Source: JANOZM01 sp031429355
Lineage (GTDB): Bacteria > Pseudomonadota > Gammaproteobacteria > Burkholderiales > Burkholderiaceae_E
Direction: 5' to 3'
Length of the DNA: 64,000 bases
NCBI GenBank assembly: GCA_031429355.1
Contig: JANOZM010000014.1
Location: 124,001 to 188,000, forward strand
The notes under the pieces are model-generated. The model ran no database searches. It had not been told where the DNA came from and saw only the letters and a program-made list of their open reading frames with translations. Of the stretch, positions 41,841 to 50,585 are shown one piece after another. A program made the position numbers and the translations under genes. Position 1 is the stretch's first letter; every line of letters starts with the position of its first letter.

Positions 41841-42578
41841 ATGAACTTCCAATTTAATTTCAGCGGAAAAACAGCATTAATTACTGGCGGCACCTCCGGC
41901 ATTGGCATGGCCGTTAGCTTGGCTTTTAAAAACGCAGGGGCCAATGTTATAGCGGCAGGTTTAGGCGATGAAGAATTAAACGCTGCGCGTAGCCAAGCCA
42001 ATTTTAAAGATATTCGCGTTGAATCATTGGACGTTGCCGATGGCGTTGCGGTTCAAACTTTAGTCGACAGTATCCCTAGCCTCGATTACGTAGTAACTTG
42101 CGCTGGCATGATTCGGCGCGGCGTAGAGCACGACCCCATCGAGTTTGCCAAAGTCATCGACATTAATTTAAACGGCACCATGCGGGTTTGCGCTGCAGCC
42201 CGAACTAAACTAGCGCAAAACAAAGGTGCCATTGTAATGATTGGTTCGGTGATGTCATTTTTTGGTGGCCCTGCACAACCAGCCTATTCGGCCTCTAAAG
42301 GTGCGATCCGAAACTTGACTATGTCCTTAGGAGCCGCCTACGCGACCGAAGGCATTCGCGTCAATGCAGTTGCACCAGGTTGGATCATTACCGCATTATC
42401 TAAAGGCGCACGAGATAACCCCGAGCGCTATGCCCAAATAAATGCCCGCATCCCGATGAACCGTTGGGCTGAAACTAGTGAAGTTGCAGACCCGATTTTA
42501 TTTTTATGTTCCGACGCTGCACGGTACATGACCGGAACTGTAATGGTCGTTGATGGCGGCTACATGAGCGTAGGGTAA
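41841..42578 (+). CDS. Short-chain dehydrogenase/reductase
   Basis: 245 residues: ALITGGTSGIGMAVSLAF for the cofactor, TCAGMIRRG in place of NNAG, and GSVMSFFGGPAQPAYSASKG with the catalytic Ser, Tyr and Lys. It lies 5 bp before the UxaA-type dehydratase gene, so it probably makes or uses the same sugar acid, for example by oxidising a sugar or lactone precursor (inference). The start 71 bp from the divergent SDR leaves room for a shared promoter region. Confidence 0.87.
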   Translation: MNFQFNFSGKTALITGGTSGIGMAVSLAFKNAGANVIAAGLGDEELNAARSQANFKDIRVESLDVADGVAVQTLVDSIPSLDYVVTCAGMIRRGVEHDPIEFAKVIDINLNGTMRVCAAARTKLAQNKGAIVMIGSVMSFFGGPAQPAYSASKGAIRNLTMSLGAAYATEGIRVNAVAPGWIITALSKGARDNPERYAQINARIPMNRWAETSEVADPILFLCSDAARYMTGTVMVVDGGYMSVG

Positions 42579-42583
42579 ACAAG

Positions 42584-44116
42584 ATGAGCATTATTTCAGT
42601 TATTCGCAAACCCACGCTCCGTTTAAACGCAGCCGATGATGTCGTTATTGCAACGCGCCCGTTGGCAAAAGCCTACCTTGTGGTCGATGAAAATATTACT
42701 TGCGTTGACGTAATTCCCGCTGGGCATAAACTGGCCGTGCGCGATATTGCCGAGGGCCAACCAGTACGGCGCTATAACCAAATTATCGGCTTTGCCAGCC
42801 AAGCAATTTTTAAGGGTCAGCATATTCACACGCATAATTTAGCGTTTGAAATGTTCGAGCGCGATTACGCTGTCGGTGTTGATGTAAAGCCCATGGTACC
42901 GGCCAAAAACCAAGCCACTTTTATGGGCTATGTTCGTCCCGATGGTCGAGTTGCTACGCGCAATTATATTGGCGTGATTAGTACTGTCAATTGTTCAGCC
43001 AGCGTTTCTCGTGCCGTAGCCGCCTACTTTACGGACGAAAAATTAACGCTATTTCCAAACGTCGATGGCATCGTGCCAATTACGCATAGCATTGGTTGCG
43101 GTATGGATAGCAATGGACAAGGCATCGACGTGCTGCGCCGTACGATTGCGGGTTACACCCGCCACGTGAACTTTGCAGGCGTTGTCATTATTGGCCTCGG
43201 TTGCGAAGCCAATCAAATGGATGCATTGTTTGCAGCGCAAGATTTAAAAGATAGCCCACTACTTAAACCATTAGTTATTCAAACAACTGGTGGATCAAGG
43301 CAAACAACTAAGGCAGGCATTGCAGCGGTTGAATCCATGTTGCCTCACGCCAACTTAGCCACCCGCAGCTTAGTGCCAGCAAGCCATTTAACCATTGGCC
43401 TGCAATGTGGTGGCAGCGACGGCTACTCGGGCATTACCGCCAACCCAGCATTAGGCTCTGCTTGCGATTTATTAGTAGCCCAAGGCGGCACCGTTATTTT
43501 GTCGGAAACGCCCGAAGTGTATGGCGCAGAACATTTGCTAACGCGCCGCGCTGTTAGCCAAGCCGTAGCTGATAAATTAATTGCACGTATTCATTGGTGG
43601 GAAGACTACACCGAACGCTTGCAAGGTAGCATGGACAACAACCCAAGCCCCGGCAACAAAGCGGGTGGCCTAACTACCATTCTAGAAAAAAGCCTGGGCG
43701 CAGTTGCCAAAGGCGGAACCACCAACTTAATAGACGTGTACGAATACGCCTACCCCGTTACTGCCAAAGGCTTCGTCTTCATGGACACCCCTGGTTACGA
43801 CCCGGTCAGCGCAACCGGCCAAGTAGCCGGTGGTGCCAACATGATTTGCTTTACCACCGGACGCGGCAGCGTCTACGGTTGCAAACCAAGCCCTTCAATT
43901 AAGCTGGCAACCAATACCCCGTTGTATGAGCACATGACCGAAGACATGGACATTAATTGTGGCGACATTATTGATGGAAAAATTACCGTACCGCAAAAAG
44001 GTCAAGAAATATTCGAGCTGATTTTGCGGGTGGCCTCGGGTGAGCAAAGTAAGAGCGAGGCGTTTGGCATGGGGAATGATGAGTTTGTTCCTTGGTATCT
44101 TGGGGCGGTGATGTAA
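42584..44116 (+). CDS. UxaA/GarD-type sugar-acid dehydratase
   Basis: 510 residues of the altronate/galactarate dehydratase family. The N-terminal domain of about 100 residues (LAVRDIAEGQPVRRYNQIIG) precedes the catalytic part starting TFMGYVRPDGRVATRNYIGV; further motifs are HSIGCGMDSNGQG, GLGCEANQ and CGGSDGYSGITANPALG. These iron-dependent enzymes remove water to give a 2-keto-3-deoxy acid, the kind of compound DgoK and the KDF-like SDR accept. Members include altronate, galactarate and related dehydratases; the exact substrate is open. It is the last gene of the unit, followed by a repeat region. Confidence 0.9.
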   Translation: MSIISVIRKPTLRLNAADDVVIATRPLAKAYLVVDENITCVDVIPAGHKLAVRDIAEGQPVRRYNQIIGFASQAIFKGQHIHTHNLAFEMFERDYAVGVDVKPMVPAKNQATFMGYVRPDGRVATRNYIGVISTVNCSASVSRAVAAYFTDEKLTLFPNVDGIVPITHSIGCGMDSNGQGIDVLRRTIAGYTRHVNFAGVVIIGLGCEANQMDALFAAQDLKDSPLLKPLVIQTTGGSRQTTKAGIAAVESMLPHANLATRSLVPASHLTIGLQCGGSDGYSGITANPALGSACDLLVAQGGTVILSETPEVYGAEHLLTRRAVSQAVADKLIARIHWWEDYTERLQGSMDNNPSPGNKAGGLTTILEKSLGAVAKGGTTNLIDVYEYAYPVTAKGFVFMDTPGYDPVSATGQVAGGANMICFTTGRGSVYGCKPSPSIKLATNTPLYEHMTEDMDINCGDIIDGKITVPQKGQEIFELILRVASGEQSKSEAFGMGNDEFVPWYLGAVM

Positions 44117-44125
44117 GGTTTTTTT

Positions 44126-44269
44126 GCTTTGAAATGGGGAGGGGTTGCTCTCTACGATTTCAGTCGCTTACTAAGCTTTGAAACGGGAAGGGGTTGCTTT
44201 CTACGATTTCAGTCGCTTACTAAGCTTTGAAATGGAGAGGGGTTGCTCTCTACGATTTCAGTCGCTTAC
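44126..44269. repeat. 49-bp tandem repeat, three copies
   Basis: Units start at 44126, 44175 and 44224 and share GCTTTGAAA, GAGGGGTTGCT and CTACGATTTCAGTCGCTTAC with few differences. The third unit runs into the first large palindrome, so the first two look like partial duplications of its left arm. It follows the dehydratase gene directly and codes for nothing recognisable. Confidence 0.85.
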
Positions 44270-44308
44270 GCTCCAATGAAATCTACGAGAGCAACCCCTC
44301 CCCATTTC
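44229..44308. repeat. 80-bp palindrome, copy 1
   Basis: The left arm GAAATGGAGAGGGGTTGC and the following CTCTAC mirror the right arm ending CAACCCCTCCCCATTTC with three mismatches in 25. The 30-bp centre (44254-44283) starts GATTTCAGTCGCTTACG and ends CCAATGAAATC. The same centre, inverted, is found in copy 2 at 44528-44557, while the arms differ completely. Confidence 0.85.
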
Positions 44309-44331
44309 GTATCGCTTGTCCTTGGGGACTT

Positions 44332-44480
44332 GCTGTCTTCGATCATGCGAAGCGGCCCGAATGCGCGTATTTGCACCGGCGCGATGAAGCATTTTGAGCG
44401 CCGTCACGTGCCCCCAAAAACTGAAGTTGCGCGCGGTTGTGCGCGCTCGTGCATGGTTGTGCCAGAACATCGAAGACAGC
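44332..44480. repeat. Inverted repeat between the two palindromes
   Basis: GCTGTCTTCGAT (44332-44343) and its exact complement (44469-44480) bracket a 125-bp GC-rich interior with further short complementary stretches (GCGCG-rich). Long frames cross this region only because it is poor in stop codons. It may be a third, more diverged member of the same palindrome family, with no central core. Confidence 0.5.
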
Positions 44481-44502
44481 GCCGCCCCGCGCGCCACAGT
44501 TC

Positions 44503-44582
44503 GCAAGGAAGGGGCTTGGCTCGTGGAGATTTCATTGGAGCGCAAGCGACTGAAATCGGAACGAGCCAAGCCCCTTCCTTGC
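44503..44582. repeat. 80-bp palindrome, copy 2
   Basis: Perfect 22-bp arms: 44503-44524 begins GCAAGGAAGGGGCTTGGC, and the exact complement lies at 44561-44582. The centre at 44528-44557 starts GATTTCATTGGAGCG and ends GCGACTGAAATC, the reverse complement of the copy 1 centre except for one base. Same length, same core, different arms. Confidence 0.85.
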
Positions 44583-44729
44583 AAAACCTACAAAAGCAAT
44601 CAACTGTATTCTATTTCGTTTTACAATTCGGCCCAACCATTAGCACTTCATCGCAAATGTCAAAAGTCATCGTAAGGCTTAAGAAAAAATACTTCCGATA
44701 ACTAGCTACGAATTAATTCTGATTTCCAA

Positions 44730-46994
44730 ATGAAACTATTTAAAAAATTACCCAAATGGGTAGCTGCCGTATTGTTAGGCAGCGGCGCAATATCCGCATT
44801 CGCACAAAGCGAGCCAAACGTAACGAAAGTTGATTCGTCCGTTACAACCGCAGCACAGCCGATTAAAGCCATGGCCATTCCTTCGGGGCAGTCTGTTGTT
44901 TTTGATGGAACACTAAACTCACCCGTCTGGCAACTCGCGCCAATATTTAGTGAATTCACACAAAAAGACCCTGAGCCATCGAAGCCTGCTCGCTATAAGA
45001 CCGAGGTACGCGTGTTGTACGACAGCGAGGCGCTTTGGGTTGGGGTGCAGGCTTACGATCCGAAGCCAAGCGAAATCGTTTCACCGCAAGCGCGCTTTGA
45101 TCGAGTGTTTCGGTTTATGGATTTTATTGCGCTGTACATTGATCCGGCTGGAAAGAAAAACTCAGCGCAGTTTTTTAGAGTGAGCTCTATCGGAGCGACT
45201 GCTGACGGCTTGCATACAGCGGCAGACGACAATGAAGATTTTTCGCCTGACTACGATTTTGAAGCCAAAGGTCAAAAAAACGAGCAAGGCTTTAGCGTCG
45301 TGTATCGCGTGCCGTATTCGAGTTTGCGCTACGACCCAAACTCGACCTTGCCTTGGCGCATTATGGTTGCACGAAGAACGCCGCGTAACGAACTATTTTT
45401 AGATGTTTCGGTCCCACTCGCGCGCGAGACCCCAAGCTTTATTAATAACATGCAGGTGCTCGAAGGCTTTATTCCACCCAAATCGAAGAGCTTTTTTTGG
45501 TTACGCCCTACACTTACTTCGGTGCAAACTAACGACATTAGCCCTGAAAAAACTAACAGCAACAAAACCAAAGTGTCGGTCGATTTTAAATGGAGTCCAA
45601 AAACCGAACTAGTGATTGACGGCACTTTAAACCCAGATTTTACGCAGCTAGAAATCGATCAAATTCAATTAACGCGCAATGCACGTTTTGCTTTTTACAA
45701 ACAAGAAAAACGCCCTTTATTTTTAGAATCACGCGACCTCATTAGTTCGCTTGGCGATGTAATTTACACCCGCTCTATTACCGACCCACAATGGGCACTA
45801 CGCGCCTCTTGGCGTAGCGATCAGTTACAAGGAACCACCATCGCTACACACGATCGGGGTGGTGGTATAGTCATTTTACCAGGCGCCTTCGGTAGCAACT
45901 ATGCGGCGCAACCTGCACACACTACTTTGATTGGTCGCGCTCAATACAATGGCTACGGTTTGATTGCTTTGCAACGACAGTACGAAAACGATCGCGGTAG
46001 TAATTCAGTCTTTGCGCTAGATCGCAATTGGGAGCTTAACAAGGAATGGCGTAGCCGTATGCAAGCCGCCGTATCTTCGACGTCGGCCTTGCTAAATAGT
46101 GACGGTGAATTGAGCAATCAAGCGCGCCAGCAAGGGTTTAGTGTTGATGCTCGTTTTATTCGCAGCACTGCACAACTTGATCAGTTTTTTGGCTTTAATT
46201 GGATCGATTCTAAGTTTCGTAACGACACTGGTTTCGTGAACCAAAGCGGCATACAAAATATTAGTTTCGAGAACACATTTAAACGCCAAAAAATTGAAAT
46301 CCCTTTGCTTGGACTCGCTAATGATTTAAACACCAGTGCTAACGGAAATGCAAGCCGCAGCGCTGACACTGGCAAGTTAATTAATGCCAATATGAATTTG
46401 AATATGTACGCCCAGTGGCCGGGTAAATTTCAGAGCAGTATGCGCATCGTTCCGTTATCGCTAGTGCGCCGCGACGAAAATAGCAGTTTGATGCGAGAGC
46501 ACATTATTAACCTTTGGGGCAACTACAACCCAGGTGGCGTTGTAGAGGATATTTGGGGCTGGGTTGATATTGGTCGGCTCGCCGATTACAGCGCGAACAT
46601 CGCGCGACCGGGGCTGGCAGCGGGCTTAGGTGGTAGTTTTAAGCCCACTAACCGGATCGATTTAAATCCTACATTTAATGTACGTTTATTTAAAGGTGAT
46701 AACGGCGTGGTACAACGCGAACATTCATTTAATTTAATTGGTATTTTTCATATTCGCCCGAATCACTTTGTGCGCCTGATACATCAGCAAAGCGGATTTG
46801 GTCGCAAAGCTGAAGTGCTTTACAACACAGAAGCTGACCGCTACAAGTCTTTAAGCCAGTCGCTGACTTATGTTTGGCGCGCCAGCGCAAGTAACGCCTT
46901 TTACTTGGGCGCGACAAGATCGGTAGCAGGAGTAAGCGATCCTAAAAACAAAACCAACGAATTTTATGTAAAGTGGCAGCAGCAACTCTTTTGA
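44730..46994 (+). CDS. DUF5916 outer-membrane protein with CBM9-like domain
   Basis: 754 residues. A signal peptide ends at SAFAQS (about residue 27). Residues about 50-220 form a carbohydrate-binding-like beta-sandwich (VFDGTLNSPVWQLAP, ALWVGVQAYDP, FMDFIALYIDPAG). The rest is the DUF5916 region, with LNPDFTQLEIDQIQL, FYKQEKRPLFLES and alternating strands ending in FYVKWQQQLF, a typical beta-barrel end with a terminal Phe. It should sit in the outer membrane; the function is not established. The repeat region lies directly upstream. Confidence 0.85.
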   Translation: MKLFKKLPKWVAAVLLGSGAISAFAQSEPNVTKVDSSVTTAAQPIKAMAIPSGQSVVFDGTLNSPVWQLAPIFSEFTQKDPEPSKPARYKTEVRVLYDSEALWVGVQAYDPKPSEIVSPQARFDRVFRFMDFIALYIDPAGKKNSAQFFRVSSIGATADGLHTAADDNEDFSPDYDFEAKGQKNEQGFSVVYRVPYSSLRYDPNSTLPWRIMVARRTPRNELFLDVSVPLARETPSFINNMQVLEGFIPPKSKSFFWLRPTLTSVQTNDISPEKTNSNKTKVSVDFKWSPKTELVIDGTLNPDFTQLEIDQIQLTRNARFAFYKQEKRPLFLESRDLISSLGDVIYTRSITDPQWALRASWRSDQLQGTTIATHDRGGGIVILPGAFGSNYAAQPAHTTLIGRAQYNGYGLIALQRQYENDRGSNSVFALDRNWELNKEWRSRMQAAVSSTSALLNSDGELSNQARQQGFSVDARFIRSTAQLDQFFGFNWIDSKFRNDTGFVNQSGIQNISFENTFKRQKIEIPLLGLANDLNTSANGNASRSADTGKLINANMNLNMYAQWPGKFQSSMRIVPLSLVRRDENSSLMREHIINLWGNYNPGGVVEDIWGWVDIGRLADYSANIARPGLAAGLGGSFKPTNRIDLNPTFNVRLFKGDNGVVQREHSFNLIGIFHIRPNHFVRLIHQQSGFGRKAEVLYNTEADRYKSLSQSLTYVWRASASNAFYLGATRSVAGVSDPKNKTNEFYVKWQQQLF

Positions 46995-47006
46995 AAGCCT
47001 GCCTGC

Positions 47007-47606
47007 ATGTCACTTCCCGTAAAACCCGATTCAGATTCGCCCAATGCAAATTCACCCGACTCAAATTCACCCGAAGCAATTGCCCAACGCACCCAAGAAT
47101 GGATCGACCAATATACCCAGGTACATGCCAAGTTTGGCCCTACGGGCGGTGTAGCGACTAAGGATCAAATTGCAGGGAAAACCGGTCTAGAGACTATCGA
47201 GGCAATGTTGCGGGGCGAAATACCCTACCCCTACATATCCGACACAATGGATTTTGGTATTGTCCAAGTCGCGTATGGCGAAGTGGTGTTTCAAGGTATT
47301 CCGCAGCTTAAACATTACAACCCGCTGGGTTCGGTGCACGGTGGCTGGTACGCAACCTTGCTAGATTCTGCTGTTGGCTGTGCGGTGCACACTATGATGC
47401 CCGCCGGACGTGGCTACACTACTGCAGAACTTAGTGTCAATATTGTGCGGGCCGCCAGCGCTAAAACAGGCCCGTTGCGCGCCATTGGCAAGGTGATTCA
47501 CTGCGGCCGCCAATTAGCCACAGCCGAGGGCAGGATTGTCGGGCCTGACGGCAAGCTGTATGCTCACGCCACAACGACTTGCTTGGTATTTGAATTACCC
47601 TCTTAA
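47007..47606 (+). CDS. PaaI-type hotdog thioesterase
   Basis: 199 residues. After a low-complexity start (several copies of NSP/DSP) comes an all-in-one hotdog domain with LGSVHGGWYATLLDSAVGCAV, where HGG and the following Asp form the active site, then TAELSVNIVRAA. Such enzymes hydrolyse acyl-CoA or aryl-CoA esters in the cytoplasm. It is 12 bp after the DUF5916 gene and may share its transcript. Confidence 0.87.
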   Translation: MSLPVKPDSDSPNANSPDSNSPEAIAQRTQEWIDQYTQVHAKFGPTGGVATKDQIAGKTGLETIEAMLRGEIPYPYISDTMDFGIVQVAYGEVVFQGIPQLKHYNPLGSVHGGWYATLLDSAVGCAVHTMMPAGRGYTTAELSVNIVRAASAKTGPLRAIGKVIHCGRQLATAEGRIVGPDGKLYAHATTTCLVFELPS

Positions 47607-47683
47607 TTCGAGCCATCTAGCCAAATTTAGCCCTTAACAATTCATGCGTTCCAAAACGCGTAAAGCCATTTAAAAGAGTTCGA

Positions 47684-48082
47684 ATGCTTATCCTTCACAC
47701 TATGTTACGCGTTGGCAACCTACAACGATCAATCGATTTTTACACACAAATTATGGGCATGAAGCTATTGCGTACCAACGACCGACCTGATCAACAATAC
47801 AGCTTGGCGTTTGTTGGCTATGGCAACAACCCCGAGCATGCGGAAATTGAACTGACCTATAACTACGGTGTAGAAAAATACGAGTTAGGTACAGCGTTTG
47901 GGCACATGGCCATCGGCGTGCCAGATGTTGCCAAAACATGCGATCAAATTCGCGAGCGCGCAACACAGTTTGGCGCGGCCATCACCCGTGAAGCCGGACC
48001 GGTTAAAGGTGGCAATACGATTATTGCGTTTATTACGGACCCCGATGGGTACAAAGTGGAATTAATTCAGCGCACGCTTTAA
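47684..48082 (+). CDS. gloA: Lactoylglutathione lyase (glyoxalase I)
   Basis: 132 residues of the short, Ni-dependent class. Metal ligands are in ILHTMLRV (His), AEIELTYN (Glu), FGHMAIGV (His) and YKVELIQR (Glu), and MGMKLLRTNDRP is the conserved N-terminal segment. It converts the methylglyoxal-glutathione adduct to S-lactoylglutathione. It lies 77 bp downstream of the thioesterase gene and is probably expressed on its own, as the house-keeping detoxification enzyme. Confidence 0.93.
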   Translation: MLILHTMLRVGNLQRSIDFYTQIMGMKLLRTNDRPDQQYSLAFVGYGNNPEHAEIELTYNYGVEKYELGTAFGHMAIGVPDVAKTCDQIRERATQFGAAITREAGPVKGGNTIIAFITDPDGYKVELIQRTL

Positions 48083-48156
48083 TGCTTAGTTTGTATTTTC
48101 TGCTTCCAAACTTTTTCTGTTTTCAATCAATTTAAATTCTTTTGCGAGATCACATT

Positions 48157-49152
48157 ATGAATCGTCGATCCATTATTAAAGCAGCGGCAGCTTCAAGCGC
48201 AACGCTATCTTTGCCGTCTTTTAGTCCGTTTGCATTTGCACAAACGGCATGGCCACGCCAGCCTATTCGTATTATTGTGCCGACCGGCCCTGGCAGTTCG
48301 CTTGATTTAATTGTGCGTTCTATTAGCGAGCGATTAAAAGAAAAATTAGGCCAAGCCATTGTGGTCGATAACCGCCCAGGTGCGGGTGGTTTACTAGGAA
48401 CCGATTTAGTAGCCAAGGCAACTGACGGGCATACATTTGGCATTAGCTTTAACGGCCCATTGGCTTACGCACCGTTCTTGTATGCCAAGTTACCCTATCG
48501 CTTGCCCGAAGATTTAGCACCCATTGCGATTACCAGCAGCCAACCCAACGTGTTAGCTATCAATGCTAATTTGCCGGTAAAGAACATTAATGAATTAGTA
48601 GCTTTAATGCGCCAAAAACCTGGCCAATTAAATTTTGCATCAATCGGTAACGGTAGCTCCTCGCATTTATCAATGGAGTTGCTAAAAAGTGCCACAAAAA
48701 CCTTTGCTGTACACGTGCCTTACAACGGCTCGCCACCATCGGCATTAGCGGTTGCCAATGGCGATGTGCAAATGATTATGGCAGTTCCACCAGCGGTTAT
48801 TCCACACGTGCAATCAGGCAAAGTGCGCATTATTGGCGTGACTAGTAAGCAGCGTTATCAGCCGTTGCCCGAAGTACCTACTTTGGCTGAATCGGGTGTT
48901 GCGGAGTTAAAAGATTTTGAAGCCATCGCTTGGAACGGAATTGTCGGCCCTGCCAACACACCGGCCGATGTTATTGCGAAACTAAATGCAGAAATTAACG
49001 CCGCTTTAAAAGACAGCGCAATTGCGCAGCGATTAGCGACGGGTGGTTTAACTCCGCTTACAGGCACACCAGCTGATTTAGCCAAGCTGATGTCTGACGA
49101 GAATAAAAAATGGGGCCCCATCATTAAGCGCACGGGCGCAACTTTAGGTTAG
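48157..49152 (+). CDS. Bug/TctC-family periplasmic solute receptor
   Basis: I use the ATG at 48157, behind GCGAG; an upstream TTG at 48142 would only add five polar residues. The signal is MNRRSIIKAA... with twin arginines and a moderate hydrophobic core ending FAFAQT, compatible with Tat export. The mature part has IRIIVPTGPGSSLDLIVR, VVDNRPGAGGLLGTDLVAK and VPTLAESG, typical of the family. It is an orphan receptor without permease genes. The ligand is unknown. Confidence 0.9.
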   Translation: MNRRSIIKAAAASSATLSLPSFSPFAFAQTAWPRQPIRIIVPTGPGSSLDLIVRSISERLKEKLGQAIVVDNRPGAGGLLGTDLVAKATDGHTFGISFNGPLAYAPFLYAKLPYRLPEDLAPIAITSSQPNVLAINANLPVKNINELVALMRQKPGQLNFASIGNGSSSHLSMELLKSATKTFAVHVPYNGSPPSALAVANGDVQMIMAVPPAVIPHVQSGKVRIIGVTSKQRYQPLPEVPTLAESGVAELKDFEAIAWNGIVGPANTPADVIAKLNAEINAALKDSAIAQRLATGGLTPLTGTPADLAKLMSDENKKWGPIIKRTGATLG

Positions 49153-49160
49153 GAAAAACA

Positions 49161-50057
49161 GTGCAAAATAAACAGTGCAATTTAGATCCAATATTTTTAG
49201 CTAAACCAATTCATCAGGCGCGTTATTACAGAGCGTTTGGTACCGGCGCAGCACTGTGTGCATTGCTGTTGGTAAGCGCATGCAACAAAACACAAATCGA
49301 AACTGGGCAAGGTAGTTCGCCGGTTACCGGTTCGTCGGGCCCTGCTGGCGCTCAGCAAAGCGCAAAAGAGTTAGCTAAGTGCGACGAGCCAGTTGCGACG
49401 GTTGCGTTAGTTGAAAGCCCTAACGGCTATACTGTGGCATCAAAATTTAATTTACCAGAGTCCCCTGTGCCGCTAATTCGTTTGATGGCGCAGCAAAGCA
49501 ATTGCTTTCGGGTCGTCGACCGTACTGCGGGGCTTAAAGCGACTGTGCAAGAGCAAGCGCTAAAAGACCAAGGCATCGTTAGACAAAACAGTACTTTACA
49601 AAAAGGCCAAGCGTACGAGGCCCAATACACTATTACCCCCAGCCTAACTTTTAGCGAACAAGATGCAGGCCGAGGCATTGCCGGCATCATCGCAATGATT
49701 CCGGTGCTGCGCGATTTTGCTGGTTATGCCGAGCAAGTTAAGTTTAAAGAAGCCCAAGTTGCTTTGTTGTTAACAGACAATCAAACCACAGAGCAGTTAG
49801 CGGCCTCTACAGGCTCTGCCAAAGCAACAGACCTTGGTTTGGGTGGCTTTGCCTTTGGTAAGGCCGGCGGCGGCGCAGGGGCTGGTTGGAGCAATACTAA
49901 CGAAGCCAAGGTAGTTGTGGGTGCGTTTTTAGATGCGCACAATAAATTGGTGGTGCAAGTTCGCCAGTTGCAAAAGAAAGAATTACCAGCAGCGGTTCCT
50001 AAAGTATCACCTCCGGCGGCTGATACGAAGAGCTTTGGAAAGAATCAGCCGAAGTGA
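49161..50057 (+). CDS. CsgG/HfaB-like outer-membrane lipoprotein
   Basis: 298 residues. An unusual 25-residue polar start precedes the lipoprotein signal, with lipobox LVSAC and the lipidated Cys41. The body (ATVALVESPNGY, VPLIRLMAQQSNCFRVVDR, YEAQYTITPSLTF, AKVVVGAFLDAHNKLVVQV) resembles the CsgG/HfaB group of curli-export and holdfast lipoproteins. The central Gly-rich stretch (FGKAGGGAGAG) is where CsgG-like proteins have their membrane hairpin. No curli-type genes are nearby. Its stop codon lies in a 28-bp sequence repeated at 51197. Confidence 0.65.
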   Translation: MQNKQCNLDPIFLAKPIHQARYYRAFGTGAALCALLLVSACNKTQIETGQGSSPVTGSSGPAGAQQSAKELAKCDEPVATVALVESPNGYTVASKFNLPESPVPLIRLMAQQSNCFRVVDRTAGLKATVQEQALKDQGIVRQNSTLQKGQAYEAQYTITPSLTFSEQDAGRGIAGIIAMIPVLRDFAGYAEQVKFKEAQVALLLTDNQTTEQLAASTGSAKATDLGLGGFAFGKAGGGAGAGWSNTNEAKVVVGAFLDAHNKLVVQVRQLQKKELPAAVPKVSPPAADTKSFGKNQPK

Positions 50058-50070
50058 TCACCCGTAATAT
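50043..50070. repeat. Direct repeat, left copy
   Basis: AATCAGCCGAAGTGATCACC followed by CGTAATAT, covering the last codons of the CsgG-like gene. A near-identical copy is at 51197-51225 in the same orientation, with two substitutions and one extra base. The pair flanks the PIN/Phd toxin-antitoxin module. Confidence 0.65.
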
Positions 50071-50153
50071 AGCCTGCAACGTTTGGCGCTAGGATTGCGA
50101 CCTACGCTGATTTTGCCTTGGTGGTGGTGTAAAGGCTAACCTGCTTCCTATAA

Positions 50154-50585
50154 CTACCGCGTTCGCTCGGGAAAGCACTCAAGAAATTCGCGTGGTGACA
50201 TGATGGCGATGCCTCGAAACGGATTTAACACTCGCAAGTCGTGATCGCCTGACATCAACAAAAGTGCGCCTGATGCAACCGCCAGCGATAAAAATTTATC
50301 GTCCTTAGGATCGCGACATGCAACCACTTCTTCGACAATGAGCACGACGCGCGAATGCGCAGAATAGTCGAGAAGAAATTTTTGTCGAGTCGGTAAAGAA
50401 ACAAAACGATCAAGCTTCGAGCGATTTAAGACATCTTCAAGTTCAGCAAACGTCGCTTCGGAACGCGTTAAAGAAAATAACTCTATCGCGCGTCTAAAAG
50501 CTCTGGCTGAGATTGAATCTTCATCAAGTGCCGCACTAATCAAGACATTACTGTCAACAACTATGGGCTTACGCTCGATGCTCAT
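50154..50585 (-). CDS. PIN-domain toxin (VapC-like ribonuclease)
   Basis: 143 residues of the 'putative toxin, PIN family' group. The acidic catalytic residues are in VVDSNVLISAAL (Asp), EATFAELEDVL (Glu), CRDPKDDKFL (Asp) and LLMSGDHDLRVL (Asp), giving a Mg-dependent RNase. The gene overlaps the antitoxin gene by 17 bp and is read after it, the normal order for this class. Confidence 0.88.
   Translation of the reverse strand: MSIERKPIVVDSNVLISAALDEDSISARAFRRAIELFSLTRSEATFAELEDVLNRSKLDRFVSLPTRQKFLLDYSAHSRVVLIVEEVVACRDPKDDKFLSLAVASGALLLMSGDHDLRVLNPFRGIAIMSPREFLECFPERTR

Noticed and set aside
44243..44701. Overlapping open frames of about 90-150 codons in the repeat region after the dehydratase gene
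   Set aside because: They run through palindromic and tandem-repeat DNA on both strands, have low-complexity Arg/Ala-rich translations and no ribosome binding site; they are open only because the repeats lack stops.
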